A DNA stretch of 29,534 nucleotides from positions 1 to 29,534 of the forward strand of contig UQFL01000020.1 in assembly GCA_900540305.1 (NCBI GenBank), written 5' to 3'. Both the position numbers and the translations under genes were made by a program. This document shows, in pieces, positions 8,299 to 16,067 of the stretch. The notes below the pieces were generated by a model, which saw only the letters and a list, made by a program, of their open reading frames with translations, made no database searches and had not been told where the DNA came from. This stretch comes from an uncultured Oscillospiraceae bacterium (GTDB lineage Bacteria > Bacillota > Clostridia > Oscillospirales > Acutalibacteraceae). The first letter of the stretch is position 1; the number at the start of each line of letters is the position of its first letter.

Positions 8299-9403
8299 TT
8301 ATATATACTTCCTTGATGTCAAGATTTTCGTCTACAAAAACAATATCAGCGCATTTGCCCGTTGCGATTGAGCCGATTTCATTATCCGCACCGATAGCGC
8401 GGGCAGGATTTATCGTACAGCTTTTGAGCGCCGTTTTAAAATCAATGCCGAAAGAGAGGAGATTTTTAAATTCCTCATAAACATTGCTTATTGAAGCGGC
8501 AATTGTTCCGTCTGCAAGAACGGCATACTTTCCGCCCTCTTTAACAAATACCTGCTGACCGCCAAGTTCAAACTCCCCTGTGCCGAGACCTGCCGCACGC
8601 ATAGAATCTGAAATTACGCACGCCCTGTTTTCGCCAAGGATTTTAAATGTATTTCTCAAAACAGCAGGGCAGATATGGCCGCCGTCACAGATAATTTCAC
8701 AGAAAACATTTTCATTATCAAGCGCCGTGCCTACAATTCCTGCCTCACGGTGAGTCATCGGAGTCATTGCATTATAAAGATGAGTTATATGGTGTGAACC
8801 GAGGTCAAAAGCTCTCTGCGTTTGCTGAGCGTTTGCGGCTGAATGACCGATTGAAACGGAGCATTTTTTGCTGACGGATTTTATAAACTCATCGCTGTCA
8901 AACGCTTCGGGAGCAATCGTGATAAGCTTTACCGTGCCGCCGCTTTTTTCAAACAGCTCGTCAAATTCCTCAACCGTGCCGCCCCTTACATACTCAGCAT
9001 TCTGCGCACCCTTTTTAGACATTGCAATAAACGGGCCTTCAAGGTTAATGCCTGCAATCTTTGCGCCCTTTTCCCTGCCCTGATAATTTTTTATAACAGA
9101 GACAATATCACAAAGGGCGGAATTTGAAAGCGTCATAGTAGTTGCGCAAAATGAAGTTACTCCGTTTTTTGCAAGGCAGGCGCTTATTTTTTCAAGCGCA
9201 TTTTCGTCAGCGTCCGAACAGTCGCCTCCTGCCGCACCGTGAATATGAATATCAACAAAGCCGGGGAGCGCAGTCATACCGCTCATATCTCTGCCGTCGC
9301 CGTCAATTACACCGATAGCCTTGATTTTGCCGTTTTCTATTTCAATATCGGCAACTTCTTTTTCAAAAATCTCATTGTAAAAACATACATTTTTTAAAAT
9401 CAT
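8282..9403 (-). CDS. nagA: N-acetylglucosamine-6-phosphate deacetylase
   Basis: NagA removes the acetyl group from GlcNAc-6-phosphate, feeding peptidoglycan or mucin amino sugars to glucosamine-6-phosphate. The amidohydrolase-fold protein (373 aa) shows the metal site HIHG (about 53-56), NLEGPF, GHSAANAQQ, HLYNAM and the catalytic Asp in CVISDSMRAAG. The ATG at 9403 overlaps the dusB stop as TGATG, with AAGGA upstream, so translation is probably coupled; a GTG one codon earlier is the alternative. NagB is not present here. Confidence 0.96.
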   Translation of the reverse strand: MILKNVCFYNEIFEKEVADIEIENGKIKAIGVIDGDGRDMSGMTALPGFVDIHIHGAAGGDCSDADENALEKISACLAKNGVTSFCATTMTLSNSALCDIVSVIKNYQGREKGAKIAGINLEGPFIAMSKKGAQNAEYVRGGTVEEFDELFEKSGGTVKLITIAPEAFDSDEFIKSVSKKCSVSIGHSAANAQQTQRAFDLGSHHITHLYNAMTPMTHREAGIVGTALDNENVFCEIICDGGHICPAVLRNTFKILGENRACVISDSMRAAGLGTGEFELGGQQVFVKEGGKYAVLADGTIAASISNVYEEFKNLLSFGIDFKTALKSCTINPARAIGADNEIGSIATGKCADIVFVDENLDIKEVYINGTLA

Positions 9404-10368
9404 CACATATTTTCCTTTACTATTCTGAACGCTATTTCCTCTAACTGTTCAAAGGTCTCAAGCGAGCCCATTTCCTTGCGGAATTTTGCGCCGCCGCGAA
9501 GTCCTTTTGTATAATACGCCGCATGGTGGCGAGCCTCTCGCATTGCCGTGTACTCGCCCTTATACTCAATCATTTTTGAAATATGGCGGAGCATAACCGC
9601 CATTTTTTGATTTATTGACGGTGGCGGAATAACTCTGCATTCGCTGAGATATGCGTTGACTTGCTGAAATATCCACGGATTGCCGAATGCACCCCTGCCT
9701 ATCATAACGGCATCACACCCCGTTTTTTCAAGCATAATCGCCGCAGACTGCTCGTTTGTAATATCGCCGTTTCCGATAACGGGAACAGACACCGCCTGCT
9801 TCACCTTTTTTATAATATCATAATCAACCGTGCCGCTGTACATCTGTTTTCTTGTTCTGCCGTGAACGGTGATTGCCGCAGCACCGTTTTTCTCAAGTAT
9901 CTCGGCAAGTTCAACAGCGTTTACGCTGTTATCATCCCACCCCTTACGGATTTTTACCGTGACAGGAACAGGAACTGCGCTGCTGACTGCTTTTACTATC
10001 TCGCCTGCAAGCTGCGGATTTTTCATAAGGCTTGCACCGCCGCCGTTCATTGCAACCTTGGGTGCCGGGCAGCCCATATTTATATCAATTATATCGGGTT
10101 TAAATTCAAGGCATTTAACTGCCGACTGCGCCATAATCTCAGGGTCATCGCCGAAAATCTGAGCGCCTGCCGTTTTTTCTCCCTCGCCGAGAGTTAAAAG
10201 CTGTGCGCTTTTTTTATCTCCCATAACAAGGCCCTTTGAACTTACCATTTCGGTTACTGTATAAGCCGCACCGAAAGAAACGCAAAGCTCACGAAATGCC
10301 CTGTCGCTCACCCCAGCCATAGGAGCAAGAAAGGCTATATCATTAAATTCAACATCTTTAATTTTCAT
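9403..10368 (-). CDS. dusB: tRNA-dihydrouridine synthase B
   Basis: FMN enzyme that reduces uridine to dihydrouridine in tRNA. The 321-aa protein starts with the TIM-barrel segment FLAPMAGVSDRAFRELC, has the family block DINMGCPAPKV with catalytic Cys at about residue 100, then NGGGASLMKNP, TVKIRKGWDD, VHGRTRKQMYSG, GNGDI and MIGRGAFGNPWIF. Extent and order match DusB. A Shine-Dalgarno sequence GAGGTAAAG precedes the ATG. It is the first gene of the operon with nagA and trmL. Confidence 0.96.
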   Translation of the reverse strand: MKIKDVEFNDIAFLAPMAGVSDRAFRELCVSFGAAYTVTEMVSSKGLVMGDKKSAQLLTLGEGEKTAGAQIFGDDPEIMAQSAVKCLEFKPDIIDINMGCPAPKVAMNGGGASLMKNPQLAGEIVKAVSSAVPVPVTVKIRKGWDDNSVNAVELAEILEKNGAAAITVHGRTRKQMYSGTVDYDIIKKVKQAVSVPVIGNGDITNEQSAAIMLEKTGCDAVMIGRGAFGNPWIFQQVNAYLSECRVIPPPSINQKMAVMLRHISKMIEYKGEYTAMREARHHAAYYTKGLRGGAKFRKEMGSLETFEQLEEIAFRIVKENM

Positions 10369-10385
10369 ATCTTTACCTCAAGGAA

Positions 10386-10414
10386 AGTATAACACAGTTT
10401 GCAGTCAGTAACAA
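10386..10414 (-). promoter_or_regulatory. Promoter of the dusB-nagA-trmL operon
   Basis: On the minus strand TTGTTA (10409-10414), 17-bp spacer, TATACT (10386-10391), about 20 bp before the dusB start. Confidence 0.7.
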
Positions 10415-10512
10415 GTGATTGAGCCGTTGTTTTTATTGCACAAAGCGGTGTTTCAGTTTTAAGGCGTTTTTCACAAATTCTGTTTACTTTTTATGCTGTT
10501 ATTTGATAATTG

Positions 10513-10541
10513 TTGACACAAATTTAACCGTATGATATTAT
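10513..10541 (+). promoter_or_regulatory. Promoter of the TM2-domain gene
   Basis: TTGACA (10513-10518), 17-bp spacer, TATTAT (10536-10541); the gene starts 41 bp downstream. Confidence 0.82.
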
Positions 10542-10582
10542 ACCATTGAGGAATATAAGTTTGATTTTTCAAGGAGATAGCT

Positions 10583-10963
10583 ATGAACTTTCAAAATATA
10601 AATATGTTTTTAGCCAACCACGGTGATAAGTTTGAGCCTGCTCAGCTTCCGATTATACAGCAAAGGCTTGAGATGGTGCCTGACGAACAGATGACATTTA
10701 TATCTGCCGCAGATTTTAAAAGCCCCACAACAATGCTTGTTGTTTCCCTTGTTGCAGGCGGACTAGGAATAGACAGATTTTTACTCGGAGACACGGGCAT
10801 GGGTATTTTAAAACTTCTTACCGGCGGATGTTTCGGAATACTTACTATAATTGACTGGTTTACCATTATGGATAAAACTAAGAAAAAGAATTTTGAGCAA
10901 TTTATGATGATAACATCAAACCAACCGCCATATCAGCAGACCAATTATCAAAATCAATATTAA
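10583..10963 (+). CDS. TM2 domain-containing protein
   Basis: A 126-aa membrane protein. Residues about 1-46 are soluble, with no signal peptide. Residues about 48-96 form a TM2 domain: two helices around the loop GIDRFLLGDTGMGILKLLTGG, which matches the conserved G-x-DRF-x-LG motif, ending in IIDWFTIMD. The C-terminal 30 residues are Lys-rich, then Gln/Asn/Tyr-rich (PPYQQTNYQNQY). TM2 proteins are widespread and mostly of unknown function. The ATG follows AAGGAG. It is a single-gene unit with its own promoter and terminator. Confidence 0.92.
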   Translation: MNFQNINMFLANHGDKFEPAQLPIIQQRLEMVPDEQMTFISAADFKSPTTMLVVSLVAGGLGIDRFLLGDTGMGILKLLTGGCFGILTIIDWFTIMDKTKKKNFEQFMMITSNQPPYQQTNYQNQY

Positions 10964-10966
10964 AAC

Positions 10967-10997
10967 AAAAATCCCGTTCGTTTTGAGCGGGATTTTT
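10967..10997 (+). terminator. Terminator of the TM2-domain gene
   Basis: AAAATCCCGTTC (10967-10978) pairs with GAGCGGGATTTT with one G-T wobble, followed by a T run. Confidence 0.88.
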
Positions 10998-11015
10998 TAT
11001 TATTTGGGGCATAAA

Positions 11016-11043
11016 AAAACGGCCTGTAAAAACAAGCCGTTTT
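11016..11043 (-). terminator. Terminator of the rpsF-ssb-rpsR operon
   Basis: AAAACGGCCTG (11016-11026) pairs with CAAGCCGTTTT (11033-11043) with one wobble; on the minus strand the stem is followed by TTT before TATGCC. It lies 16 bp after the rpsR stop. Confidence 0.85.
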
Positions 11044-11058
11044 GAAAATCAAATATAA

Positions 11059-11295
11059 TTAGTCTGCGCTGTAGGGGAGAAGAGCAATCTGACGAGCACG
11101 CTTGATAGCGGTTGTGAGCTCTCTCTGATGCTTTGCGCAAGTGCCTGTTACACGGCGGGGAAGGATCTTTGCTCTTTCAGAAGTGTATCTGTTGAGCTTT
11201 GCAACATCCTTGTAATCAATGCATTCGCATTTATCTACGCAAAACTGGCAAACTTTTCTGCGGCCTTTTCTGGCACCGCCCTTATTATATGCCAT
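11059..11295 (-). CDS. rpsR: 30S ribosomal protein S18 (zinc-binding C+ form)
   Basis: S18 (78 aa) pairs with S6 on the platform of the 30S subunit. The core DYKDVAKLNRYTSERAKILPRRVTGTCAKHQRELTTAIKRARQIALLPY is nearly canonical. The N-terminus has four cysteines (C16, C19, C23, C25), the zinc-ribbon form called C+, found in many Clostridia. AAGGAGG precedes the ATG. It is the last gene of the rpsF-ssb-rpsR operon. Confidence 0.97.
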   Translation of the reverse strand: MAYNKGGARKGRRKVCQFCVDKCECIDYKDVAKLNRYTSERAKILPRRVTGTCAKHQRELTTAIKRARQIALLPYSAD

Positions 11296-11309
11296 AATCG
11301 GTTTCCTCC

Positions 11310-11741
11310 TTAAAATGGTAAATCGTCATCATCGTCAACAATCTCTTCAAAATCGCTGTTATCAGCTGAAGCGTAGCTCGGAGCCGGCTGGCTGTAAACG
11401 GGATTTGAAGTGCCGCTTTCTGCCTTTGAACCGCAGAAAGAAACATTATTCGCAACGACCTGAACAGTTTTTCTCTTGTTTCCGTTATTATCTGTGTAGC
11501 TATCCGTCTGAATAGAGCCTTCAATAGCAATCATTGAGCCCTTGCGGAAATAGCGGGAAACAAACTCAGCAGTCTGACGCCATGCGGTTACATCAATGAA
11601 ATCGGCTTTTCTTTCTTCGCCTGATTTCTGATAATTTCTATCGCAAGCAACCTGAAAACGAACAACTGAAACACCTGAGGGTGTTGTGCGAAGTTCTGGG
11701 TCAAATGTCAGTCTGCCCATAATCACAACAGAATTAATCAT
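11310..11741 (-). CDS. ssb: Single-stranded DNA-binding protein
   Basis: SSB (143 aa) protects single-stranded DNA in replication, repair and recombination. The OB fold is clear: INSVVIMGRLTFDPELRTTPSGVSVVRFQVA, then DFIDVTAWRQTAEFVSRYFRKGSMIAIEGSIQT. A Ser/Gly/Tyr-rich linker leads to the acidic tip DDDDDLPF, which docks partner proteins. GGAGG lies upstream of the ATG. It sits between rpsF and rpsR, the arrangement conserved in Firmicutes. Confidence 0.98.
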   Translation of the reverse strand: MINSVVIMGRLTFDPELRTTPSGVSVVRFQVACDRNYQKSGEERKADFIDVTAWRQTAEFVSRYFRKGSMIAIEGSIQTDSYTDNNGNKRKTVQVVANNVSFCGSKAESGTSNPVYSQPAPSYASADNSDFEEIVDDDDDLPF

Positions 11742-11756
11742 ATTCCTGCCCTCCGA

Positions 11757-12047
11757 TTATTCGCCTTTAGCAACGATAAGAGAACGAAGAACGCCGTCTG
11801 TAATGTTGATTACACGGTCAAGCTCAGCAGGGAAATTCTCATCAGACTCAAACTGAACAACAATGTAATAACCCTCTGTTTCGTAGTTGATAGCATAAGC
11901 AAGCTTGCGCTTTCCCCATTCTTCAACTTCGCCAAGAGTGCCATTAGCCTTGATAAGATCAGTGAACTTTGTCTTGAGAGCCTCAACTGCTTCCTCGCCT
12001 TTTGCAACTGAGAAAACCATTACGAGTTCATACTTGTTTAATGCCAT
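11757..12047 (-). CDS. rpsF: 30S ribosomal protein S6
   Basis: S6 (96 aa) begins MALNKYELVMVFS and contains GEVEEWGKRKLAYAINYETEGYYIVVQFES, the family core. The ATG at 12047 follows a strong GAAGGAGGTG with good spacing. A longer frame up to 12107 overlaps the leader and is rejected. First gene of the rpsF-ssb-rpsR operon. Confidence 0.97.
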   Translation of the reverse strand: MALNKYELVMVFSVAKGEEAVEALKTKFTDLIKANGTLGEVEEWGKRKLAYAINYETEGYYIVVQFESDENFPAELDRVINITDGVLRSLIVAKGE

Positions 12048-12121
12048 TCCTGTGCACCTCCTTCTGGACTTTTGGCCCACGCCTTTCGCATGAGCAAGGA
12101 TTACCACCCTTTACGGGTAGC
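12048..12121 (-). promoter_or_regulatory. rpsF leader with possible autoregulatory hairpins
   Basis: The 5' UTR, read on the minus strand, has two adjacent hairpins: CTACCC with GGGTGG (12104-12120, GTAAA loop), and CTCATGC with GCGTGGG around 12075-12093 (GAAAG loop). S6:S18 autoregulatory leaders are known upstream of rpsF in many bacteria. I do not see the full consensus of that leader, so this is a candidate only. Confidence 0.35.
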
Positions 12122-12127
12122 CTATGT

Positions 12128-12156
12128 ATTATATCAGACAAGCGCTCAGGTGTCAA
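12128..12156 (-). promoter_or_regulatory. rpsF-ssb-rpsR promoter (perfect sigma-A consensus)
   Basis: On the minus strand TTGACA (12151-12156), 17-bp spacer and TATAAT (12128-12133), an exact consensus, as expected for a ribosomal protein operon. Confidence 0.92.
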
Positions 12157-12195
12157 GAAAAATATAAACATTTCCCTTTGCCGAGCGCTTTGTTG

Positions 12196-12888
12196 TTATT
12201 TATGTTTATCTGATATGTTTTGCAAATTCTTTTCGTGCGTTTTTCTTGCCTCGTCAAGCTCTGCTTTTCTCTGCTCCTCAAGTTCGGAAATTTTGTATCT
12301 GTACGGAGTACATTCTGTATCACGATGCGTTTTTTGAAGTTCGATTGACTTGCTGAGAATATCTCTTTGAGAAACAAGTTTATCATAACTCGGGTCGTTT
12401 TTTTCCATACCCTGCATCATGGCATCAATCATTTCAATTTGAATTTCGTATTCTTCTATTTTTTCATCGTAACCGAAAGTTGAAATCTGTTCTATCATTT
12501 TTTCGTTTTCGGCAACGGCTGCGTCATATCGGTTATTAATTTCCTGAACTTCTTTTTCATAGCGACTGTTTTCTTCGTCTAATTTACTCATAAACTCGTC
12601 GCTGTCATTTTTTTGTGTTGATGAATCAGTTACTTTCACCGTCGTTTTAGATTCATACTCGCTTGCACTTTCAGCAGTTGTTTTTTCTGTTTCGTCTGCT
12701 TTTTCGGTGATGTCGCTCACACCGATAATATTATCGCTTTGAGCTTCCTCATCAGTTGTTCTGTTAGCGAGTGAAAAGCCAACAATAAGACCGATTGCCG
12801 CAATAAGAAAGACAACAAGGCACATTGCAAAAATTTTACCTTTTCTGTCCTCATCGGAAACATAATTGTCAAAATTTTCTTCATTCAT
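12196..12888 (-). CDS. Membrane-anchored coiled-coil protein of unknown function
   Basis: A 230-aa protein I do not recognise. Order of parts: a cytoplasmic acidic N-terminus (1-18), one membrane helix (about 20-42, FAMCLVVFLIAAIGLIVGFSLA), a Ser/Thr/Glu-rich linker (45-95), and a long, highly charged helical region (100-230) with heptad-like spacing, probably a coiled coil on the outer face. It holds a single cysteine (TECTPY) and no enzymatic motif. GGAG precedes the ATG at 12888. It has its own consensus promoter, so it is not simply an extension of the MATE operon. A structural or cell-surface role is possible, but this is inference. Confidence 0.75.
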   Translation of the reverse strand: MNEENFDNYVSDEDRKGKIFAMCLVVFLIAAIGLIVGFSLANRTTDEEAQSDNIIGVSDITEKADETEKTTAESASEYESKTTVKVTDSSTQKNDSDEFMSKLDEENSRYEKEVQEINNRYDAAVAENEKMIEQISTFGYDEKIEEYEIQIEMIDAMMQGMEKNDPSYDKLVSQRDILSKSIELQKTHRDTECTPYRYKISELEEQRKAELDEARKTHEKNLQNISDKHK

Positions 12889-12921
12889 AAGAATTACACT
12901 CCAAACAATGTACTAATTTGA

Positions 12922-12950
12922 AGTATATATGAATATAAAGTTTTTGTCAA
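12922..12950 (-). promoter_or_regulatory. Promoter of the coiled-coil membrane protein gene
   Basis: On the minus strand TTGACA (12945-12950), 17-bp spacer, TATACT (12922-12927). The -35 box contains the TGA stop codon of the upstream MATE gene. Confidence 0.82.
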
Positions 12951-14314
12951 TTATTGCCGAGAGATTTAAGTGCCTTTTTAAACTGGAATGAAAACAAAAT
13001 AGCCGTAAATGTTACCGCAATGAAATCAGCAACAGGCTCAGCGGCATAAACCGCCATTGATTTATCTATGCTCAAAATATTAGGCATTATATAGATAAGC
13101 GGAATAAGAAGAACAAATTTTCTGACAACGGCAACCGTGATTGAAGCTTTTGCGTTTCCGATAGAAGTGAACGCCATTTGGCACGCCGTCTGTATTCCGA
13201 ATATGCAAACGCACGCCATATATATACGAAGCGCCTGTTTGGTAAATTCTATAAGAGCCGCATCCGTTGTAAACATTGAGGCAAACGCCTGTGGGAAAAT
13301 CATTATTATGAGCCACAGCAAAACAGAATAGCAAAGGCTTGTTCTTAGCAGAATAAAATATGCTTTTTTTACTCTTTTTGCATTTCCTGCACCGTAATTA
13401 TAGCTTATTATCGGCTGTGCGCCCTGACCGAGACCCTGCAAGGGCAAAAGGGCAAACTGCATAACTGAAGTTAAAATCGTCATTGCGCCAACCGCCAAAT
13501 CGCCGCCGTATTTGAGAAGCGATGAGTTAAAACAGATTGATATAACGCTTTCGCTCGTCTGCATAATAAAATTAGATAAGCCGAGAGCGAGGCTCGGTAA
13601 AATTATATTGGGTATCAGGCGTAAATGTTTCGGCTTAATTTTAAGATGTGTCTTTTTGCCGAAAAGGAATGAGAGCACCCAAGCGCAAGACAGCGCCTGC
13701 GAAATAATCGTTGCCAGTGCCGCACCCTGAACACCCATATCAAAACCGAAAATGAAAATCGGGTCAAGCACGATATTAGCAACGGCGCCTATCAAAACGG
13801 AGAGCATACCTGTTTTAGCAAAACCCTGAGCGGTTATAAAAACATTCATACCGAGGGTCAGCTGAACAAATATTGTGCCGATTGCGTAAATGTTCATATA
13901 CTGAACACCGTACTCCACAGTATTTTCGCTTGCACCGAAAGCGAGCAGAAATTCCCTGTTCCAAATAAGAAGCACGGCAGTAAGGATAACTGAAATTATT
14001 ATCTGAGCCGTAAAACAGTTACCGAGTGTTTTTTCTGCGGACTCATTGTCACCTTTTCCCATAAAAATGGAAGCCTTGGGCCCGCCGCCGTATCCGACAA
14101 GTACGGCAAACGCCGAAACTATCATAATAAGCGGCATACACACGCCCACGCCTGTTAAAGCCGCCGCGCCCGTTTCGGGGATATGTCCTATATAAATACG
14201 GTCTACGATATTATAAAGCATATTTATAATCTGTGCCGTAACCGTGGGCAGAGCAAGTTTAAAGAGGAGTTTTCCTATCGGCTCTTTACCGAGAAAATCT
14301 TTATTATCCTGCAT
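12947..14314 (-). CDS. MATE family efflux transporter
   Basis: A 455-aa, 12-helix multidrug and toxic compound extrusion antiporter. The start QDNKDFLGKEPIGKLLFKLALPTVTAQIINMLYNIVDRIYIGHIPETGAAALTGVG is the typical first MATE repeat; the second repeat begins near LPSLALGLSNFIMQTSESVISICFN, and GLGQGAQPIISYNYGAGNAKRVKKA is the family block between repeats. The ATG at 14314 overlaps the marR stop as TGATG and is preceded by AGGGGGTG, so translation is coupled to the regulator. Substrate unknown. Confidence 0.96.
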   Translation of the reverse strand: MQDNKDFLGKEPIGKLLFKLALPTVTAQIINMLYNIVDRIYIGHIPETGAAALTGVGVCMPLIMIVSAFAVLVGYGGGPKASIFMGKGDNESAEKTLGNCFTAQIIISVILTAVLLIWNREFLLAFGASENTVEYGVQYMNIYAIGTIFVQLTLGMNVFITAQGFAKTGMLSVLIGAVANIVLDPIFIFGFDMGVQGAALATIISQALSCAWVLSFLFGKKTHLKIKPKHLRLIPNIILPSLALGLSNFIMQTSESVISICFNSSLLKYGGDLAVGAMTILTSVMQFALLPLQGLGQGAQPIISYNYGAGNAKRVKKAYFILLRTSLCYSVLLWLIIMIFPQAFASMFTTDAALIEFTKQALRIYMACVCIFGIQTACQMAFTSIGNAKASITVAVVRKFVLLIPLIYIMPNILSIDKSMAVYAAEPVADFIAVTFTAILFSFQFKKALKSLGNN

Positions 14315-14760
14315 CAGAAAGCGCACCCCCTGAGTGCCCTTTCGGCATTTTTCGCTATTTGAGCATTGATTTTTCTAAACTGGCGGATTTCCTTATCCGT
14401 AAAGCCGTTAAAAATTTCAGAATAAAAATTTTTCTGCGCCTGTTCAAGAGATTTTATCACGGGAACGGCATCTTCCGACAGGGCAAGATGAATTCTGCGG
14501 CGGTCTTTTTCATCCCTTTGGCATACCAAAAAATTTCTTTTTTGCAGACTTTCCACCGCCTGAGATACGGAAGTTTTTGAAAGTTTTCTGAGTTCTACAA
14601 TGTCTGCGGCGGTGTCCTTTTCTGGATTGTTGAAAAGAAAGCAGATTACTGCCGCCTCCGAATAATTTAAATCATTTTCTGCACAAATTGAGCGCAACAT
14701 ATTTTCGTGGAGCTTTTTAACAGAATTTACACTGACTAAGAAATTTGTTACATCTCCCAC
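14314..14760 (-). CDS. MarR family transcriptional regulator
   Basis: A 148-aa winged-helix regulator. The DNA-binding core is TAADIVELRKLSKTSVSQAVESLQKRNFLVCQRDEKDRRRIHLALSEDAV: recognition helix followed by the MarR wing DEKDRRR. It starts with GTG at 14760 after GGGAGG. It forms an operon with the MATE transporter, the common pattern in which the regulator represses its own pump and is released by the ligand. A palindrome lies just downstream of the promoter and is the likely operator. Confidence 0.94.
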   Translation of the reverse strand: MGDVTNFLVSVNSVKKLHENMLRSICAENDLNYSEAAVICFLFNNPEKDTAADIVELRKLSKTSVSQAVESLQKRNFLVCQRDEKDRRRIHLALSEDAVPVIKSLEQAQKNFYSEIFNGFTDKEIRQFRKINAQIAKNAERALRGCAF

Positions 14761-14810
14761 GCGAAAGCCTCCCTGTTACAAATATTTTCCGCCGTACAGC
14801 GGAACAAAAT

Positions 14811-14828
14811 TAGTTTGCTTTCAAACTA
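14811..14828. promoter_or_regulatory. Palindromic operator candidate for the MarR regulator
   Basis: TAGTTTG (14811-14817) and CAAACTA (14822-14828) form a perfect inverted repeat around four bases. It lies about 3-20 bases after the predicted transcription start of the marR-MATE operon, which would let a bound MarR dimer block transcription. Confidence 0.65.
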
Positions 14829-14837
14829 TTTCGACTT

Positions 14838-14866
14838 ATTATATTGCCCTTGTCCGAAAAAGTCAA
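14838..14866 (-). promoter_or_regulatory. marR-MATE promoter
   Basis: On the minus strand TTGACT (14861-14866), 17-bp spacer, TATAAT (14838-14843). Confidence 0.85.
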
Positions 14867-14932
14867 CAACACGCAGGCTAATTAAAACTTAATTTATACT
14901 ATGTTCATAAACGCCCCATTCTTGGCAAAACA

Positions 14933-14962
14933 AAAACGCCCTGCCGCACAGCAGAGCGTTTT
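14933..14962 (-). terminator. leuA-leuB terminator
   Basis: AAAACGCCCTGC (14933-14944) pairs with GCAGAGCGTTTT (14951-14962) with one wobble; the minus-strand copy is followed by TTGTTTTGCC. It is 16 bp after the leuB stop. Confidence 0.85.
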
Positions 14963-14978
14963 ATTTTAACCTTTGTAA

Positions 14979-16049
14979 TTATAAAAGAGAAACAACAAGG
15001 TCGCCCATCTGAGATGTGGTCACCTTTTCAAAGCCCTCTTCATAAATATCGGGAGTTCTTGCCTTTGTAAGAGCGCAGTCAACAGCCTTTTCAATTGCGT
15101 CCGCAGCTTCAGCCTCACCGAAAGTATAGCGGAGCATCATTGCGCCCGAAAGGATTGTTGCAAGCGGGTTTGCTTTCTGCATACCTGCAATATCGGGAGC
15201 GGAGCCGTGGATAGGCTCATAAAGACCGAAAGTGCCCTTTGCAAGAGAAGCGGAAGCGAGCATACCGATTGAGCCGCTTATCATTGAAGCTTCGTCCGAA
15301 AGAATATCGCCGAACATATTTGAAGTTACGATTGTGTCAAACTGACCCGGGTTGCGAACAAGCTGCATAGCGCAGTTGTCAACATACATATAAGAAAGCT
15401 CAACTTCGGGATAATCAGCCTTAACTTCTTCGGCAACCTTGCGCCACAGTCTTGAAGAATCAAGAACATTTGCCTTGTCAACGCAAGTGAGCTTTTTACC
15501 CCTCTTCATTGCATATTCAAAACCTGCTCTTACGATTCTTTCAATTTCAGGAACGGTGTAACGCTCTGTATCATAAGCGCCTGTTACGCCGTTTTCTTCA
15601 TAAGTGCCTCTGTCGCCGAAATAAATTCCGCCTGTAAGTTCACGAACGATAAGAATATCAAGTCCGTTTCCGATAATCTCCTCTTTAATGGGAGAAGCGC
15701 TCTTGAGCGGAGCGAAAATCTTTGCAGGGCGGAGATTTGCAAAAAGTCCGAGTGATTCTCTGATAGCAAGCAAACCTGCCTCGGGGCGGTTGTTACCAGG
15801 CTGGCTGTCCCACTTCGGGCCGCCTACTGCACCGAGCAATACTGCGTCTGACGCTTTGCACGCATCCTCTGTTTCCTTGGGGAACGGAACGCCCTTTTCA
15901 TCAATAGCGCAGCCGCCGAGAAGCTGATAATCATATGAAAATTCAAAGCCGAATTTTTCCCCTGCGGCGTCAAGCACCTTTATACATTCGTCTACTATTT
16001 CGGGGCCGATACCGTCGCCCTTTAAAACTGTGATTTTATAATTATTCAT
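14979..16049 (-). CDS. leuB: 3-isopropylmalate dehydrogenase
   Basis: LeuB oxidatively decarboxylates 3-isopropylmalate with NAD+ in leucine synthesis. The 356-aa protein shows ITVLKGDGIGPEIVDE, LLGAVGGPKWD, RPEAGLLAIRESLGLFANLRPAK, VRELTGGIYFGDRG (the conserved substrate-loop motif), KANVLDSSRLWR, YMYVDNCAMQLVRNPGQFDTIVTSNMFGDILSDEA and YEPIHGSAPDIAG, all typical. The ATG at 16049 (MNNYKITV) follows GGAGG; a start five codons upstream is unlikely. It begins 18 bp after leuA, so they share the T-box-controlled transcript. Confidence 0.97.
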   Translation of the reverse strand: MNNYKITVLKGDGIGPEIVDECIKVLDAAGEKFGFEFSYDYQLLGGCAIDEKGVPFPKETEDACKASDAVLLGAVGGPKWDSQPGNNRPEAGLLAIRESLGLFANLRPAKIFAPLKSASPIKEEIIGNGLDILIVRELTGGIYFGDRGTYEENGVTGAYDTERYTVPEIERIVRAGFEYAMKRGKKLTCVDKANVLDSSRLWRKVAEEVKADYPEVELSYMYVDNCAMQLVRNPGQFDTIVTSNMFGDILSDEASMISGSIGMLASASLAKGTFGLYEPIHGSAPDIAGMQKANPLATILSGAMMLRYTFGEAEAADAIEKAVDCALTKARTPDIYEEGFEKVTTSQMGDLVVSLL

Positions 16050-16067
16050 ACCTTGCCTCCGCAAAAC

